Translations under genes and position numbers: made by a program
The notes under the pieces: model-generated
The model's database searches: none
What the model was told of the DNA's origin: nothing
Seen by the model: the letters and a program-made list of their open reading frames with translations, nothing else
Shown here: in pieces, positions 1 to 10,530 of the stretch
How positions within the stretch are numbered: position 1 is the stretch's first letter
How the letters are laid out: every line of letters starts with the position of its first letter
Source: Lepas anatifera
Taxonomy: Eukaryota; Arthropoda; Thecostraca; Lepadidae
Reading direction: 5' to 3'
Length of the DNA: 64,000 nt
NCBI GenBank assembly: GCA_034440635.1
Contig: JAOTON010001597.1
Location: forward strand, 682,001-746,000

Positions 1-299
1 AACCTAACAAGAGGCAAATAGACAAAACAAAAATATGATCAAATAAAAGTAATGAAAGAGACATGAGAGTGGTTGCTGAGAAAATATCCTAGTTGAGAGT
101 CTGTGTCTTAAGTTTATGTTTTAAAGTTTAAGGCCCACATATGCGGCAGAACAAAGACAACAAAAAGTATACCGAAATCATAGACAAAAACGTTATATGA
201 AGCAAACAATGAGACAAATGTTCGAGAATTAAATCCGGGCCGATTGAAGAGGTGACATGGCAGACTGAGACACCGCCAAGGACGGATTCTCTGAAGTAG

Positions 300-1055
300 C
301 TACACAGCCAGCAGAGGGCCCACCTCCCACCAGTGATCAGTGAGCAGGCGCACCGTCACCAGCGGCTCCAGTCCGAGTCCGGGGCCTCCGACCTCGGGCA
401 CACGCCAGCCGCCGTGTAGATACACGTAGCGGACCACCAGCCAGTTGCCATCCTCCACGCCGAAGAAGCGCAGGTCCCTCTCCCGGTCCAGTTCAATCTC
501 CCAGTCCGGCCTCTCCGGACTGACGTAGCTAAGGATGAGCTTCTTGATGTTTCCCCGTACAGTCTGTTGACCAGCACCTTCAGCTTGGAGGTGCGCATGG
601 TCAGTGGCAGCTTGCGCTGGAAGACGGCGTCGTCGGGCAACGCCTGGTCGGAGGCGCGCCGGATCTCCAGCGACACCATGTGGGCGCTGATGGTGTCCGC
701 CGTCACCTTCAGCTCGCTGTTCTCCGGCGCGCCCCACTCCTGACAGGGGTCGGTGTATCTGGGGTGAGTCCCGACGAACGGCTGCCAGACGTCGGCGGAC
801 CGTTCGGCTGGCTGCTGGCTGCAGTCGCCGCCCGCCTCCCGCCAGGCGGGTCGAACCGGCGCAGGCAGTCCAGCTCGGCCCAGCGCCGCCCCTCCCGGGT
901 CACCTCCGTCCGGTTTAGCACCTGGAGCCGACCAATGCGGGCGATGGTGAGCTCGCGGACCGTCTCCGGCTTCTCCGAGCTGGACAGCGGGTTGTTCCGC
1001 AGCGTGAGGTCGCGCAGCCGCGTAAGGCGAGACAGCGCGTCCCGACTCCCACTAT
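300..1055 (-). CDS. TBCE: TBCE terminal exon (tubulin-folding cofactor E, C-terminal part)
   Basis: Tubulin-specific chaperone E helps assemble and dissociate alpha/beta-tubulin dimers in the cytosol. Minus-strand translation first gives the end of the leucine-rich repeat region (LRDLTLRNNPL, then ARIGRLQVLNRTEV and RRWAELDCLRRF), next a linker (THPRYTDPCQEWGAPE), then the C-terminal ubiquitin-like domain (SLEIRRAS, KLKVLVNRLY, LILSYVSPERPDWEIEL, EDGNWLVVRY). It ends at a TAG at 300-302. The order and motifs match the TBCE C-terminus. A plausible 3' splice site (CATAG) precedes the exon near 1055. The reading frame shifts twice, in a G-rich stretch near 828-845 and in a GGGG run near 555-560; a single missing base in the second restores the domain. 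No CAP-Gly domain or other TBCE exon is visible elsewhere in the window, so this is either the last exon of a gene with far-away upstream exons or an isolated fragment. Confidence 0.85.
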
Positions 1056-2268
1056 GAGTCAAATGAGTCAAATCTTAACTTTACATGGGGATGAAAATTC
1101 AAGACCAAGAAAATTGTGTGATTATTTTCCGCCTGTAACTGCCGAAAGTACAAATAAACGGACGCTGACGCTCTTTGCGTAGAGCCTACAGGGAACATAT
1201 ATGTATACTCTAACAAATGTCCTGGGTTCTAATTTGTACCTAAGCATAGGCGTATGCACAGGGAGAACCAGGGCACCATGGCCCCAAATGTTTAAGATCT
1301 TAACTATTGACCCCATGGCGTTGACTGGAAAGAAACGACTGCAAAATATATATTCCCCCATACGCATGACAAGAGTAGCTCTTATAGCTCTAGGGGAAGA
1401 AGGTTGTTTTAAATTTCACGAGCTATGTTTAGTTTAAAACATACCTGAACATCGGGAGCTCAACAACAGGGAGCTCATCAACACGTCGGCAAAACCTCCG
1501 GCGACCTTAACCAGACTGCGGCCTTTCTGGCAATCCTCATACTTTCCATGAAGGGACGATCAGTTCGGCAGAGTGAGCCCAAACATAGTGCTGAGGACCT
1601 ACGTGAGACATTCGAGCTGAGAAGAGAAATGAGATAAACACAATTTTCTAAGTCACAGAAATCTCATGGAACCAATTCTCTAACGCCTCGAAAACATCAT
1701 ATATGTCTTAGCCAAGGATGTATGGACCCATCCTTTCTATGTTTAACGTCATAGGTATCTTTATTGTTGAAGAATCACTATAACCATTGTCCATTCCATC
1801 GGTGTATGCAAACAATAGGTTGACTCGTTGCCTGCGAATATCCAGGTGCCATAATGACGGTAAAGTAGTGTTCATCTAGTCCTGGAACATGTCCACTTAG
1901 CCAGCATGCTAAATTTGCTCCGACCTCTTACATTTTGTTTCCGCGCCAGAACTCCACAATTTCTCAAGGTGGAGGCTGATTAATCAGCCAGCCGACGGCA
2001 CGGCAAGAACAGTCAGACGCCACCAGAGCGGAAACGCAAACGAGTGCGAGGCTGGCGCAGAATATACATCAAGTCAGAGGAAGTCAACATCATGGTTTCA
2101 CTTCCTGCTGAACTCCACCAGAATACTTGAGGATGAAATATTGAGAGAACTAGTGGGTGTGGTATTTGTTCGAGTAAACCGGACCCTGAAACGAGCAGTA
2201 TCTACGTTTTAAAGCAGTATTTTTATTGATTCTACATGCAAAGTGTGAAGCCTTCAATGATTAGGTAG
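1056..2268. other. No gene recognised
   Basis: This AT-moderate stretch should hold the intron upstream of the TBCE exon. I see no conserved reading frame, tRNA or clear repeat in it. The short open frames at 1122-1437 have no recognisable domain. Confidence 0.5.
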
Positions 2269-2562
2269 AACACAGCAGCATCAGAACACAACAGCATCAG
2301 AGCACAGCAGCATCGGCACGAGTCGCACGCGTGGGATCCGGTGGTCAGCATCAGAGCACAGCAGCATCAGAACACAGCAGCATCAGAACACAGCAACATC
2401 AGAACACAGCAGCATCAGAACACAGCAGCATTAGAACACAGCGGCATCAGAACACAGCGGCATCAGAATACAGCAACATCAGAACACAGCAGCATCAGAA
2501 TACAGCAGCATCAGAACACAGCAGCATCAGAACACAGCAGCATCAGAACAGAGCAGCATCAT
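2269..2562. repeat. 16-bp minisatellite (AACACAGCAGCATCAG)n
   Basis: About 18 imperfect copies of a 16-bp unit. Sixteen is not a multiple of three, so the array shows a 48-nt (16-residue) period in translation and is open in more than one frame. That explains the apparent small Ser/Gln/His-rich ORFs here. The array is interrupted at about 2310-2343 by unrelated GC-rich DNA containing adjacent MluI- and BamHI-like hexamers (ACGCGT, GGATCC). Confidence 0.9.
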
Positions 2563-2654
2563 GTCAGGTCATCGGTTACAGCATCATGTATCCCAATGCA
2601 GCGTTCCACACAGTATGCCTACTTACTATGCCGGTTTAATAAACTATATGATAT

Positions 2655-2722
2655 TGGTAAATCATCTTCTTATCATCTTCTATCATCTTCATCTTCTATC
2701 ATCTTCTATTATCTTATATCCA
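2655..2722. repeat. Short ATCATCTTCT-type tandem repeat
   Basis: A pyrimidine-rich simple repeat of TATCATCTTC variants immediately after the 16-bp array region. No coding potential. Confidence 0.7.
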
Positions 2723-3885
2723 TAGTATTGATGGATCTGCGATAGATTGCAAAATCTTTAATCAGACCCATCTTGTATGCATCGCTCAACTTTCGCACAT
2801 CTATGCAAAACATAAGGCTCCGCACCTCGAAGCGAATAGTTGGGTGGTATGGCTTCAGACAATTGCCCAGAGTCGTGAGCAGTCAGTCGTGGGCGGTGAC
2901 GAAATATATAACTCAAAACTTTCCTACTGCGGTCCGGTCGCAAATTAAGTCCAAATCAAAATTATTCATTCACTTATACGCCTAAGATCAAGAAGGGCAA
3001 CCACCAACAGGTACAGCCATACAGCCATAGATCCACCAATCCTACGAAGAAATTATCTTGTCACTTAAATAAATGCACCATGTTCCCCAACGTGAGAGAG
3101 GCCCCGGAAGGTTGCTGTACTCCATCTGCCAAGGTCACCGCTGCAACACAGAACCGAGGCCGACAGCCTCCGGGCGTAACCATGGGCGTACTCAGGTCAC
3201 TGAACTCGCAGGTAAAATCACTGCAGGGCTAAACACACAAATACAGGGAGCTTCTTATGACACCCGAACGCGGAAAATACATTCGCGTATATATGCCTTC
3301 ATTGAGGGCTCAGGGTGGCTTAATATATCCTTTAAATTTTGTTAATCACATAGCTAACTACGCTACACTCTTAATGTTTCAGTTTAGTAGTCCAATGCTG
3401 CAGGATCTGGTAAAACACATATTAACGAGGCAAGCATACCTTCTTCATGACCGCCAAGCTGCGGTGCTTCAGAGAAGAGCCTTCAACAGTCCGTGTGAGC
3501 AGGGCTCAAACAGGCCTATGTTTTCTCCCCTCAGCTTTTGCTAGGTTTCTTTCGTCCTTTCCCTCCCGCAGCTAGACGTATACTTCCCGTAGAAAATTAT
3601 TGGGTTCCGTTTGCTCAGACCCTTGAACATGCATGCATGTATGCAGGCAGGCAAGCATGCAGCCCCAGTGTGTAAAAGGGATTGGGGTCGATTACCTTGA
3701 GACGCTTTGGTGCTCAATCATTCAACCGAGGTAGGTTAGCTGAACAATAACGCATTGAACTGCAAGAGGCTAACCTGGGCGAAACAAACGCCGATGCGCT
3801 TTTTCAAAATGCTGAACGATGGCTTCCAAAACTAAACGAAAGACAAAATAGTCATCCGTCGCGACCGATTTCATACCACTCTAAA
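2723..3885. other. No gene recognised
   Basis: Unique-looking DNA with only short open frames. The plus frames at 3073-3544 have no recognisable motif, and no splice-bounded exon could be supported. Confidence 0.45.
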
Positions 3886-4066
3886 ATATCCATTCCATCC
3901 TAAAATCATACCCAGTTCTAAAATTTCTACCCATTCTTAACGCTCCGCACCGTATTCAAATTTCTACCAGTTCTAGAATGTTCATCCCGTTCTAAAATTC
4001 ATATCCCATTCTAAAGTTTACATCCCATTCTAAATTTTTATCCCAATCTGAACGTATTATCCCTCT
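3886..4066. repeat. Degenerate tandem repeat of CCCATTCTAAA type, about 20 bp
   Basis: Eight to ten diverged units built around ATCCCATTCTAAAxTTT are arranged head to tail. The unit length drifts between about 18 and 22 bp, suggesting an old decayed minisatellite. Confidence 0.65.
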
Positions 4067-4577
4067 CTAAGAAAACTGGATCCCGTTCCCACCCTGCAGA
4101 CCTAGAGCTCTTTGTGCCGAGTATACCAAGCATAAGAATATAAGAAAGCCACATTCAAAAAGCCATCCACCATGAAGTTCTGAGCAGCTTTCAAAGCCAT
4201 TTACCAAACATTTCAATACATCCAGGCAAAAAGCGATTAAGATGAACCAGTATTTCCATGCTCCAAGCATTTGCTTATTCTTGGAAGTTTTAGAGTGCAT
4301 GAGAAGTGACGCAAGAATCAATCCATTACGGAAAATCCGAACTTATTAGAACGGTTGGGAAGTATTGCTGCAGGCTTGAACGTAGCCGATCTCTTGAAAG
4401 TATTTAACAGTCAGGTGCGACATTTCAGGGAGTCCGACCCAATGACCACTCTGAAAGCTCTGTCTCCGTAAAGCTGGTGTAGCACACCTGTAGCACTTGC
4501 ATTTTGATCCCCCTCCCAGTCAAATTTGTGAATCTGCCACTGACATATGCGACTTAAGACACTCTCTGTACCTTTAA

Positions 4578-4812
4578 CCCTCGCCCCGGGGGGGATATCT
4601 AAACACTCCCCCGTGTTTTTCCGGCGGCACTAAAAAACAGCGGCACGAATCGCCGCCGTACTTACCACACCTAAACCTTGATGAATTCTGCAACTTTTAC
4701 AAAAAAACATTAAGGTCGGGTCCTCTCAGGTCAGGTCACCAGTGCAGTTCAAGTGACCTCACCTCCAAGAAATTTTAGGATAGCATAAGTAAGAACGGAG
4801 TTGATACCAGTG
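4578..4812. mobile_element. TTAA-flanked TGACCT-rich element, one end only
   Basis: Starts directly after TTAA at 4574-4577 with CCCTCGCCCCGGGG. The stretch CCGGCGGCACTAAAAAACAG and the later AGGTCAGGTCACCAGTGCAG match the left part of the copy at 34780-35614 (same order, same motifs). Homology stops near 4812, where a mariner relict begins, so this copy is truncated. Confidence 0.65.
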
Positions 4813-4849
4813 CAGTCAAAAAGTAAGTTCCAGAACTCTACGGCGCAAA

Positions 4850-6664
4850 CATTTATTGTGCCATCGAGACTATTGACAACTCATTCTTCAAAGCAGCCTA
4901 CCCGCTTTTCCACACAGCGCTCCCTGCGGCGAACCAGTACTCCTATGGCCTTGGCGAAGCTGTACTGGTAGTGCAGGCGCAGATTTTCAGGGCCCTCTTC
5001 CACTGGAGTGGTTGACTTTTGGTCTCTGGGTCAAAGAGAGGAAACCGACCCTCATCATCCGTTCTTCCTGAGGAAGGAAGCTCTCACCTCCTCGTAGGTA
5101 TCTATCCAGACAATTTTTAGCGATGGTTTGTCGGACAGTTTTCTGGTCATCCGTGAGACATCACGGGACCCTTCTGGAACAATCTTTGGACATCTTCAGT
5201 TTATCGAAAATGATGCTTAACTATTTCCGGCAGGAGGGCTATATTCCCCTTCGGTTTTTGAGAATATCTCCGAAACGGCTTGCGATAGACTTTGAAACTT
5301 CCTGACTTTTCTAAAACTAGTACGGCAGGTTTTCTGAAATTTTAAGATTTATATTTACCGGGGCGGAGCTATGGCTGGGTTTTTGGGAGGTTCTATCCAC
5401 AACCAGTATTATCGTATGCGTGGGTTTTTGTAACAGGAAGCCGTTCTGCTGTTCCTGATACCAGTTATATGGTTTATTATATATTTTTTTTGTGAGATGA
5501 TAGTGCATTCATTGTCACTTTTGTATTCATCGGGGCGGTTACAGAGTTCAAAATGGGGGAATGTTATCAGAAGGACTAAACGTTAGTAAGTTGAAGACTG
5601 CTTAAGCCGTGGGGGCGAATACAATTGGGTATATGAAAATTCAAAATAGTTATAACCCAATTCTAGATTACCGAGGCGTGTCCAGTCACTACACATTTTC
5701 AAATGTATATTCCCAGCCAGTATCCCGCCGCGACTCAATATCGTTGTATATTGAAATGTGTTTCATCACCCCACCCCCACGACGAGTCCTTGATCCGCCT
5801 ATGTCCCCCTTTCCAGGCTGCCATGGGAGGGTAAAATTATCGAATTAATTTCACTAGTCGAAGGACTAATGTACTCATGCATACCATTGCATATTGTTGG
5901 TATGTTTTTCCACTGTTTTCCTACTGCATCCGCCCTGTGAGTTTTTTTTTTTCATTTATTTATTGTCAAGATGCCAGCAGTATATGCGGCTTCTAATCCG
6001 CGTAACAAAAACTTTTAGGTTGTATATATCTCCCTTAGTCCTGGTCCTGGAACTGCCATTGAATTTCGAATTTTTGCGTAACTCAGTATATGAAATTTGG
6101 GTCAATTATTTGTAAATCTGAACTAGTTTTGTGAAAATCATACAACAGGACAAGGGTTATGGAAAATCTAAAAATACACAACAATGGTATATTTTGACGA
6201 ACTCTCTAAAAATAAAAATTGTTTAAATTTTTTTTTCCAAATAAAGTTTGGGAATCTTGGCACTTTGAATTTTCAAATCGGCCGGTTGATTCGATCTTGG
6301 GGGCCGATATTGCCCCCTGCGAAATAGGGGGGCTAAATGGGTCAATGCCATTCCACGACTAATTCCCACTGTTTCAGCGATCCCGTCGATGGTTCTACGT
6401 CTGTCTTCCATTACCAGATTTTCTACGGGCGCAATACGGTCAGTGTCGCATGCCGTGGTGGACATTCCAGTACGTGCGTTGTCTGTCACCGTGTTCCGAC
6501 CCTGTTTTAACTCTCACACCCACCTGCGTACCTACCGCACTATCCGAGAAAACATGATTCCTGAACACCTTCCCAAGCTCCAGATGATTTTTCTGGGTTG
6601 ATTTGCCCTGCAGCATCAAAATTCTTATGATGGAGCGTTGCTCGATTCTGGTGACTTCGGTCAT
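4850..6664 (-). pseudogene. Shattered mariner-family transposase (Tc1/mariner)
   Basis: Two minus-strand blocks look like one decayed mariner transposase. The N-terminal block (about 6664-6300) begins MTEVTRIEQRSIIRIL and carries the paired-type helix-turn-helix region (VENLVMEDRRRTIDGIAETV, then GISRG), typical of mariner DNA binding. The second block (about 5260-4860) has VPRCLTDDQK, then FLPQEERMMR and FDPETKSQPLQW, matching the usual stretch before and after the second catalytic aspartate. Frames change several times and stops interrupt both blocks. The region between (about 5300-6290) does not look like transposase and may be a later insertion. Not functional. Confidence 0.7.
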
Positions 6665-6854
6665 TTTGGGCCAGTCTTTGAAAATCCACTTGATGTAATC
6701 TCGATAGTGGCCAAACTAAAGGGCCTATAACTGAAAATAATACATGTATTGAAAAATAACATGTCATCCTACAAATTTCGCAGAAAAGCGAGTGCACTTA
6801 CCTCGTGTGTTAAAAGCAATGGCTCTCCGGAACCTACTTTTCGACTGCAGTGCA

Positions 6855-7593
6855 TATCCAATTTAAACTCATATCACATAATTGGCCTACCGAGCACTAC
6901 AAATCATGTTCTGGAATTTTGTTATATCGATGACCTAGGGTCAGGTACGGATCATGACCTCTTCATGGAAAATACATGGGAAAAACAGGAATTTGACTGT
7001 ATTTGTGTAGATACAGCTTAGAATTCCTTCATATCCTCGTAGTTGTAGAATTCTGGGTCTCTTTCCAGGTTCATGTTACAATTATTGGGCTATGATCTCT
7101 GAGAGGTCAGCTGGGGTTATTTTAGCATGTTTTCAGACTTGGGTCAATAACTTGGGACTATGCTAGGTCAGATAGTGACCTTGACCTCACCTCAGGTCAG
7201 GCCATTTTTATGTGTTTAGTAGGTTTATTAATTTTTTGTGTTCTAGTAGTAGTTCAGGTATTTTTATGTGCTCTAGTATAGTCATGTTATACATCATTTG
7301 ATTTGCCGTAACAAGAGGAAGCGAATGGTGCGTATGAATGAATTCTAACTCCACTCTATTAGACGCTAGAGTCAAGAAACTGTTCTATAACATGTCACCT
7401 TCTTTGGCCTGCCATGACCTTGATATTGACCTGAGCCAAAAAGAGGCAGATATAGTTTCTTCATGAACGTTTGTGAGCTATCCACCAGCCTTTGTTTTTT
7501 TCGCCATCCTGTGTAGGAGCCGAGTTCGAGAGGGGTGTTCGAATACCCCCCACCAGGACGAGGGTGGTTCGGAGGTCCACCGGGGCGGGCGTT
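6855..7593. mobile_element. TTAA-flanked TGACCT-rich element, diverged copy
   Basis: Shares ACTCATATCACATAAT, ATCGATGACCTA(A/G)GGTCAGG and AAATACATGGGAAAAA in order with 35012-35140 of the copy at 34780-35614. It contains many TGACCT/AGGTCA hexamers. A GC-rich right end (CCACCGGGGCGGGCG) abuts TTAA at 7594-7597. The left end is not resolved. Confidence 0.65.
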
Positions 7594-7597
7594 AAGA

Positions 7598-8657
7598 AAC
7601 GCTCAATCCTGGTCTAAAGGAGCAAAGGAGTTTCAAGTTTGCGAAAGCATATTTTGTTCTCATATCGCCTGACTCAGGCAAAGACATTATCTTCCCGTTC
7701 AACGTCTGCAGAATATCCGGTATCCGACTAGATGCGAACACTTCGGTCAGATATCGGACAGTTCAGTCACGCAGTATCCGGCTGGGTAGTTATCATATTC
7801 GGTGAATCCTCATTCTTAGTGAGAGCCTCCAGGACACATGCTCACTTATCGGCTCCATTTTATAACTTTATATATACCCATCAGACTGGAGTCGGTTAAC
7901 AGCACATTGAAGCATGTTCAACACCTAATTCATGCTAGTACCCCCCCCCCCGTTTCGGCTTAATCATGCCTTTATATGGTCCGGTTCAAAGCGAAGCTCC
8001 TCACGCCGCACAGCGTTAATGAGCAGTTGATTGCATTCTGCTACAAGCGGTTATGACGACAATGGCTGGCGCACCCGTAAAATCAAATAAGTAACTAGCA
8101 ATCAATTCCAGTACGCCACTGGAGTTTACCGGTAGCTGCTACTCAATGAGCCAACGCCCTACCTAGAGCGCACCACTGAGAGGTACGCACGCCGACTGTT
8201 GGCACGTGCCAGCGGAAGTTAATCGACTTGTATATTCCAACCAGGAACGTTACTTAACACCGTAGAGGCTATGTACCAAGTACCGGCGTTTTGAGACTTG
8301 GGAAATAATTGCTTGTTGGCATATAGCATTATCATAGTAAAAATATACATGTATTTACCATGGTATAATGATATCCATTTTGTATAAAATACATTTTTTT
8401 ATTTGAAAGGGACTTTTCAAATAAAGTCAGTTATAAAAACAATACATTAAAGAGATGCCTCAAAAGATAAATCACAAATGATATCTCCCATGGGCTCCCC
8501 AGGTTTCTTCTAGCACAGACTCAACTCTGCTTTGCATGGGCAAGGAGCCGAATCACAGAAAACAAAGTTCTGTACTTGGGTCCGGTAAGTTAACTCAGCT
8601 TCATTTCGTGAGGAAACAAATATTATCAAGATTGCTTCAAAGGCATAACTTACATAG
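7598..8657. other. No gene recognised
   Basis: No supported gene. Around 7600-8300 only short frames occur; 8330-8460 is AT-rich with short repeats of ATTTGAAAGGGACTTTTC type. Confidence 0.45.
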
Positions 8658-8834
8658 CAGGGGCGCCACCACGGAGTTTTACAGGGGGGACGGACCCGGG
8701 CTGGTGCTGACCGGGGAGGCGAATTTTGAGCATATTCGGTACCTGACAGCATTAATGACGGTGGAAAAAATTTAGGGGACGTCCCCTCGGTTGGCCAACA
8801 GCAGAGGGGGGCGCATCCCCCGTCCCCCGCTTTC
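8658..8834. mobile_element. hAT-type MITE, 177 bp, family A copy 1
   Basis: Ends are CAGGGGCGCC (left) and CATGGGCACC (right, inverted), 8 of 10 identical. They are flanked by 8-bp target duplications TTACATAG / TTACTTAG (7 of 8). A second copy in opposite orientation lies at 55890-56087. An 8-bp duplication and CAGGG-type termini are typical of hAT elements. No coding capacity. Confidence 0.8.
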
Positions 8835-9235
8835 GGTGCCCATGTTACTTAGGTTTGAAACGTATTCCATAGCAGAAGTAGAATTCTGCGTTAAATAATT
8901 ATCAAGAATAACGTTTAGAAATGGCTTTTAGATAGGTTCGGAATTTGCACACCATCTAACTTTGAATAATTTCCATTGCAATGAAGTGGTTTCGAAGTTG
9001 ACACAAATTAAACAGAAAAAGCTTCCTTCTACCATATTCCTTAACGAAAATTCTTAATTCCCGAAAAAAATAGTTTATCTAATCTACCACACCATTAACA
9101 GCCTCGCCGTTAGACAAAAGCATACAAATGTAACAATGTTTATGAACATTAAAATACTGTTTGTTGTAATCTGATGCTTTTAAATACACCGGAAAAACAG
9201 CATCACCGTCAACCGCCTTCCTGCAGATGCCTCAC

Positions 9236-9835
9236 CTCGTAGTCGGTCATGTCCTGTCGCTTCTCGATGCCGTCCTGACCTCGGAACACCAGGTTCCTGA
9301 CCTCGCCGGCCAGCCGCGGCTCAAACACCACACTGGGCAGCGCCAGCTGGTTGACCCGGTACGAGCGCGGCAGCCCTCCCACAAACACGGGCGAGTTGGT
9401 CACGGTGTTGCCGAACATGTACTCGCCGCGGGAGTGGCGCGCCAGCTTGTGCTCGGAGATGTGGTCGACAGTGAGCGTGGTGCGCGCGTGGTGGCGGGAT
9501 ATCGTCACCCGGTGCCACAGGCCGTCGCTGAGACCGCGGCCAAGTCCTACCATCTGCGCTCCGCCGCCCAGGTTGTAGCGCAGCCTCAGCGAGCCCTGGA
9601 CTAGCTTCACCTCGAAGAAGTCCGTCTGTCCGCCGTCGTCTGTGTACAGCAGCAGCCCGCTGGGCTGGTCCGTGCGGAACTCGAACTGCAGAGAACCATT
9701 GAGGTCGGCCCGCCAGCGTGGGTACTGTACGAACGAACGTTCTGAACCGTCCAGCACTATCGCACCGCTGCTGGAGACGACGTCACAGAACGTGACGTAG
9801 GTGAGAAGCAGCCAGGCACGGGATCGCTGGATCAT
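9236..9835 (-). CDS. Nrx-1: Neurexin first coding exon (signal peptide and LNS1 domain)
   Basis: Neurexins are presynaptic single-pass adhesion receptors that bind neuroligins. The exon starts at an ATG (9835) giving MIQRSRAWLLLTYVTF, a hydrophobic signal peptide ending near residue 20-24. A laminin G/LNS domain follows: IVLDGSERSFVQYPRW, LNGSLQFEFRT, GLLLYTDDGGQTDFFEVKL, LRLRYNLGGGAQ, GLWHRVTISR, VFVGGLPRSY and ALPSVVFEPRL. This order matches the first LNS domain of neurexin-1 rather than agrin or laminin. A strong 5' splice site (GAG|GTGAGG) ends the exon in phase 0 at 9236. The open frame upstream of the ATG begins at a non-ATG codon, so ATG 9835 is preferred. The next exons should lie at lower coordinates on the minus strand, but none is visible in the 9 kb available. 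Confidence 0.88.
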
Positions 9836-10199
9836 GCTGGTGGCTTTTTGTGAGTCCTCGCCCGATTGAGATCGCAAATCAAAACTCAGCTTCTGGGTCC
9901 CTCAGAGAGATCGCTGAGAATGGCTGAGCTTGCCTTTCCGTTGTCTGTCAGGACTCACCGCCATCTATTCACGTGGTCTGAGCAGGAGGCAGCCGGCCAC
10001 CAGCTAGAAATCCCCTCACAAACATCGGTCGTCCGGTGGTGAAGCTGAAGAAAACGAACTAAAAGCACTGGTCTTCCTCTCTGTTCTTGTGCTAAATGTC
10101 AAATAAATTTATCATCGCTAAATTGGGATCATCCAAAATCTATAGTCATGGCGATTACGATATTATCACACAGCAACCAACCACACCGTCTTCCTCGAC
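9836..10199. other. Upstream/5' UTR of the neurexin exon
   Basis: Directly 5' of the neurexin start on the minus strand. No other gene is recognised. It is presumably 5' UTR and/or promoter-proximal sequence, with no convincing TATA box. Confidence 0.35.
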
Positions 10200-10530
10200 C
10201 TTCCAGCAAACCCTACCACCGGACCCGAGCACGCTGACCCTGCACTCGCCAGCGACAGCACGAGTAGCCAGCGGTAGGCACGGTGCCCCCGCGTCTCCCC
10301 GTCGGCTTCCAAGAGGCCACTGCCGCCGCCGACTGCGGCGACGCGGCCGACCATCCAGCGCGGCGCCGAATCGATAAAGCCCCGCATCGCTGCCGACGAT
10401 TCTCCGACGACGTCCGACGACGGCGAGTCTGCGAAAGACGCTCTGCGGCGAGACGGGCCCGAGCTGGCAAATCCAGCGTTGACGTGCAGATGCAGACGAT
10501 GGCGATGGCCCGAGCCGTGAAACCGGCTGG
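10200..10530. promoter_or_regulatory. CpG-rich block, possible promoter or 5' exon
   Basis: Very dense in CG dinucleotides compared with the AT-rich flanks, and 0.4-0.7 kb upstream of the neurexin start. Several overlapping frames are open on both strands, as expected from stop-codon-poor GC-rich DNA, so they do not prove coding. One minus frame contains YRWLLVLSLASAGSACSG, which resembles a signal peptide, but no bounded exon is certain. Confidence 0.35.
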
